Positions 45,405 through 64,000 of a stretch of DNA of 64,000 nucleotides are shown piece by piece. The translations under genes and the position numbers were made by a program. How positions within the stretch are numbered: position 1 is the stretch's first letter; every line of letters begins with the position of its first letter. The notes beneath the pieces were generated by a model, which saw only the letters and a program-made list of their open reading frames with translations, ran no database searches and was not told the DNA's origin. The DNA lies in contig QEYB01000533.1 in the NCBI GenBank assembly GCA_017562135.1, positions 62,001-126,000 on the forward strand, in the 5' to 3' direction. The stretch comes from Dipylidium caninum. Taxonomy: Eukaryota > Platyhelminthes > Cestoda > Cyclophyllidea > Dipylidiidae.

Positions 45405-48400
45405 CCTGTGATTCCAAGGTCTAACACGCCGTTAAAAAGTGCGCGTACGGTGGAAGCAGGCACAAACGCTGCTTTCAAAAACTTTCTATATCCACCCTAA
45501 ATTAAACATAATGCGCCAGCATAGATTCCTATATATATTATGAATGTTTGATAAAATGTCAAACAGGTTTAAGACGGCAAATTTTTGGTTGAAAGGAAAA
45601 TATGCATGTTAAACCGCAGTTTGAAGTTTGTGTCTGTGGGAGCTTCCTAATTTACACACACCGGACTACTTGGGTGTAAACGTTGTGTCAAAAAAATAAA
45701 GCTTTGGGATCTGGAATCCTTAATGATGGTGAAATGTCTCGTCGACCAAAATTCCTTGCTGCAGTAATTAAGGGCTCGGAAGATAATATCACATCAATGG
45801 TATCACCCTCCCAAGTGTTACCAAAGGGGTTATTTGTTGGCATTTAATGAGGCCAAGAGGACCATTTGGATGAAATGATTACCAAATCAATTGCATTCAA
45901 AATTCAACATTGATGTTCGCACAACTCGAAATGTACATTTCATCATCAATCGGTTCCTCATTCTGCGGCATTTTTCAGTTTCACCACTAAACAACCTCGA
46001 TCTCAACAGATTTATTGTCATCATGTTGAAAAGTAAATGGTTCTCCCTTCATCATACCCTTATTTCAAGTAAATTTAATACTCAACCATGTCCGAGGAAT
46101 AGTTCCACGCATCACCCGAAGCTTTACTTGAAGGTCTTTTGATGTAGAAAGGTAAAGCGTCCCCTGGACAACAATCCACCGTGTTTAGACCCTATACATT
46201 ATATTTGTCCGTGATGTTCGAAGGTGGAATATCCTCTCTTCGCTCCATACTGCGCATAAATCCTCCTGCGGTGCAATATAAATATTTTTTTTCCAACCTA
46301 CATATGAGGTAGTAGCGTTCGTCGACATGCCTTAAAAGAAGAGGTGATGCGCTTTACCGCCTTCCGCACTCATCTTAAGTGGGTAACTGATTAGGAAAAG
46401 TTGACTCTCGTGATGTGACAGCGAAACCAGTCAAGCACAGTTAATGTGTGGGATGGCGTGATCACCCAAAACCACATTGGATCTACAGCCAGTGTGCTAA
46501 TCGGTAACCCCGATTTTTCGCTTACTTGTGTTTTGGTCGTACTTCGTAGGACTATGCCAATCCGAGATGCTTAAATGGGACTAATTGGCTGAAAAAAGAA
46601 GATGCGCTTTATTTTCGATATGGTCTGCTCACGTCCTGACAGCCAAACTCATTGACATGGTCACCTTCGCACAAATGTGTCTTTGTTCCATGTTGGAACT
46701 ATTTTTGTATTAATTTCCTCGAGCTCCCCGATCTCCGCACACTGACTCACTTTTTGGCCCGGCAACTTTGTCAATCGCACAGTCGTCCCCTTCTTCAATA
46801 CACGACTCCCCATACTTTCCTGGAATTTAATCGGTTTCCACCTCCTTCAAACTATTATTAAAAATGTAATTACCCTTAGCGGGAAAGTAAGTAGCTTTCA
46901 GTGGCTATACTGATATATAAAACTCAAACATAAAGAAGGCAAGGCAACTTCGATAGGGAAACGGAGTCGGGCTGTCATAACCGAGGAAGCTGGGAGGTGA
47001 GGGGAGTGGATGCTGTTCACAATAATACCGTGTTTCACCTCTTGTTTATGGGCAAGCTTCATTGGATTTCTAGCGACATCAACGAGGAGCTGATTTCTTA
47101 TTCTTGACCGAGTTAACTCACCACATTAGCGCCACTTGGGTGTTACGCAAATGTTATTGAGAAAAGTGGTGGGCCTACAGCAGTATTTCGGTGGTGGAGA
47201 GCACCACCACCCCCCAGCATAAGCTCTTCAATCTGTCAGTCCTTTGTCGATGTGATATAGTCGGCTTCTGCCAGTGTCATCCCTGCCGAGCGATACTTCG
47301 CATTTTACACCCTTGAGCAACCAGCGGTGAACACGCGGGGTGGCGGTTAAAAACGCCCCAACATTTGGTGATATTTACTTCCTTCTGTGGACCCTTACCT
47401 CGCCGTCGTCCTCTATTTGCTCATTGCACCGTGGTCCTCGCTTTGAGTCCCGAGGGGCCCCTAACTTTGCTCTGATTTACTGCGACATAAGAGAGGAGTC
47501 CGGGCCTCGGCAGATCGTACGTCCTCATCGAGGTGTCAAAGAAGTTGGGTGGGTGATCGGCGGGAGGCGTGGGGGAATGTAATAGAAGAGCCCATGGACA
47601 CCCTGGGAGCAACGCTTCCTAATTCCGCCCAAACGATGGACAGGATATAAACACTGTTAATAAGACAGTGAAATTAAAGCACTTGGGATGAAGCGAACCA
47701 GATTTTACCGACTAGAATAAGCATTTTAATGCTTATCCTTCGAGTTGGGGTGCACAAGCGCCTCAGCCAAGAGCCTTATCAGAAGGCATGTTACTCCTGG
47801 TTATTAAAATTTAATCTGGTTGCACGGGGATAAGAAGCGCAGGAATCCTCTGGCCTTACTTCAAATAGATAAACACAGAGAAGGAACTTACTCATAAACC
47901 GTCGAGATTATGGGTTGAAAATAGGCTCCTTTGGGCGCGAGACTGACAGACATGGTTGCCATCCCCTTGGTCGTGGGATTAAGGCGGAAAATTGGTGGAA
48001 CTACTTCCTCTCCGGAGATATTATCCCTCGCAGCACTCTAATGTTACTTGGCAGGATGGCGAGTGGCCTAGCTGGTCGTGGAGAAAACGGTGGAAGAGTG
48101 GAACAGCAACACCAACCGACAAATTAATAACTACTCGTGCTTCAAATCGGCTTCTTCATCGTCTGGCGTGTGAGCTGCTTGGGCTGGCCTATTAACAGGA
48201 AGAAGAAGGCGAGGGGACATGACTCCTCGTCGGGTGATTTAATACGCTCCCTCTTCAGCTGTTCCCATGGCATCAGAGTGACGCAAACCACGGGCCTCGC
48301 CTAGGCTGCTTAGCTATGCGCCTACTGCAGAACGAAGTGCTCGTTGCTTCCCCCCATCGAGGCATTCATGGTCAACCACGGACGTTTTCCTCCACCGAAC

Positions 48401-48939
48401 TCCTCACTATCCACCACATGTCAGCGAATTCACCTTCGCAGCGCGGACGAATCTCTCCACTGGTCGTTTATTTGTGTCCCCACCGACTCCATCTCCTCTC
48501 CACCCACCCTGAAGTTGTGCATCGAGTGACGAAAAATGCGATGTATGGTTTATAAATGCACCTTAAAGAGGTTGTTCCCATCCAAGCATTTGATTAAATG
48601 CGCAGAGGTTAATGCTGTACCGACTCAAGAACTTTTGACTACGTTCTCGTCGATTCACAAGTTACGGATGAATCCATCACGGCACCTCCCGTCGACTCAA
48701 CTCGAGTCTACACAGACCTTGAAGGTAGTGTCTGGCGCATCTGCTCCATCTGCCCCGAGGTGGGCTAATGCCAACGAGAAGAGTTTGAATGCATCGAAGT
48801 TGCCCGCCTCTACCAAATCCATCAGTCAATCACTCATCTACGCCTATATATTAGTAATATTCTAATGGTAATCAAGGCAAAATTAAAATCGGCGGACTGA
48901 ACTATGTACAGTAGATGGACGGTGGGAGGTGGGGAGGAT
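45405..48939. other. No confirmed gene between NDUFB6 and the kinase
   Basis: AT-rich near NDUFB6, more balanced from about 46,500. A plus-strand open stretch at 48,344-48,865, interrupted once by TGA (48,527-48,529), is the only candidate; it has no recognisable motif. The kinase 3' untranslated region should also lie at the right edge. Confidence 0.5.
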
Positions 48940-63501
<14,562 letters not shown>

Positions 63502-64000
63502 CTGCAAAAAGACCCGATGTATAGCGTTAACGGTCCTTTCCGATCTCCTACGGTTCACTTTCAACATTAATGGTGCAAAGTTTCCCACCAACATTCTAAC
63601 CCTTCAAACCTCCTCCCTCCAAAATTCCCGTTTCTTAGTCGTAAGTCAACTGGGGGGAGGGCTTCAGTGCCCAACGGAAAAAGCATGTCGGCCTAAGACG
63701 ATTCTACCGAGTCATATGGTTAATTAGCGCAAGGAAAAATCCGAACTTGGTAGAATAAGACGTCTTTGTGCTTGCTACGCCGTGAACAATGGGGAGACAC
63801 TGACACGTAATGAACGAGACGGTCTCGCAAAAAAAGGCAAGGAGTTAAGGTGAGCAGAAGGTGGCGAAAGGTAACTCCACTTCCTCAGAGGCGACGGCGG
63901 TGGAAGGATAGGAAGCTGCGAAAGTCCATGCAAGTGCCGCTCGCGACTGGAATACTCTCCACAGAGGTAACGGAAACAGATTCCAAACCGTATGCAGTTT
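63502..64000 (-). other. Intron sequence upstream of the SH2 exon, cut by the window edge
   Basis: No sequence resembling the first half of SH2 or an SH3 domain is visible on the minus strand, so the next upstream exon lies outside the window. Confidence 0.7.

Noticed and set aside
45891..46142. Plus-strand frame containing KWFS, also checked as a homeodomain.
   Set aside because: Only four residues match; the flanking positions do not.

Overview
This is eukaryotic nuclear DNA from an animal. Recognisable genes are split by GT-AG introns. They encode a Src-family tyrosine kinase, a MYT1/ST18-type CCHHC zinc-finger factor, the NELF-C/D subunit of negative elongation factor, and the complex I subunit NDUFB6. 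Very short introns (34 nt in NDUFB6) beside introns of several kb, microsatellites and mixed base composition suggest a flatworm, perhaps a tapeworm. That assignment is inference; no sequence here names the species.

Layout. About 1-14,900 holds no gene I can support, only simple repeats and hairpins. At 15,005-15,241 (-) there is a small reading frame with a clean leucine zipper. NELFCD lies at 16,249-22,788 (-) in eight exons whose phases all fit, giving 631 residues from the first in-frame ATG. Two poly(A) signals follow it, and then an abrupt GC-rich patch. The MYT1-like gene lies at 25,251-28,307 (-). Three phase-compatible exons carry two CCHHC fingers, a CtBP-type PEDLS motif and a stop codon; its 5' exons are not identified. 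About 28,300-44,600 is mostly unassigned, with several possible but unproven plus-strand exons, the best at 39,872-40,790. NDUFB6 lies at 44,846-45,404 (-) in two exons. The Src-like kinase lies at 48,940-63,501 (-), with the end of the SH2 domain, the whole kinase domain and the tail in four exons; it runs off the right edge, so SH3 and most of SH2 are missing. Its last exon contains a one-base frameshift inside the kinase C-lobe.

All four recognised genes are on the minus strand but have unrelated jobs: promoter-proximal pausing of RNA polymerase II, neural-type transcription control, mitochondrial respiration and tyrosine signalling. There is no operon-like or pathway logic among them. I found no CRISPR array, convincing tRNA, rRNA, transposase or reverse transcriptase. 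I did not find a clear undescribed system. The points most worth checking are the kinase frameshift, the kinase tail, the reduced MYT1-like factor, the leucine-zipper frame, and the plus-strand candidate exons interrupted by two in-frame TAA codons.
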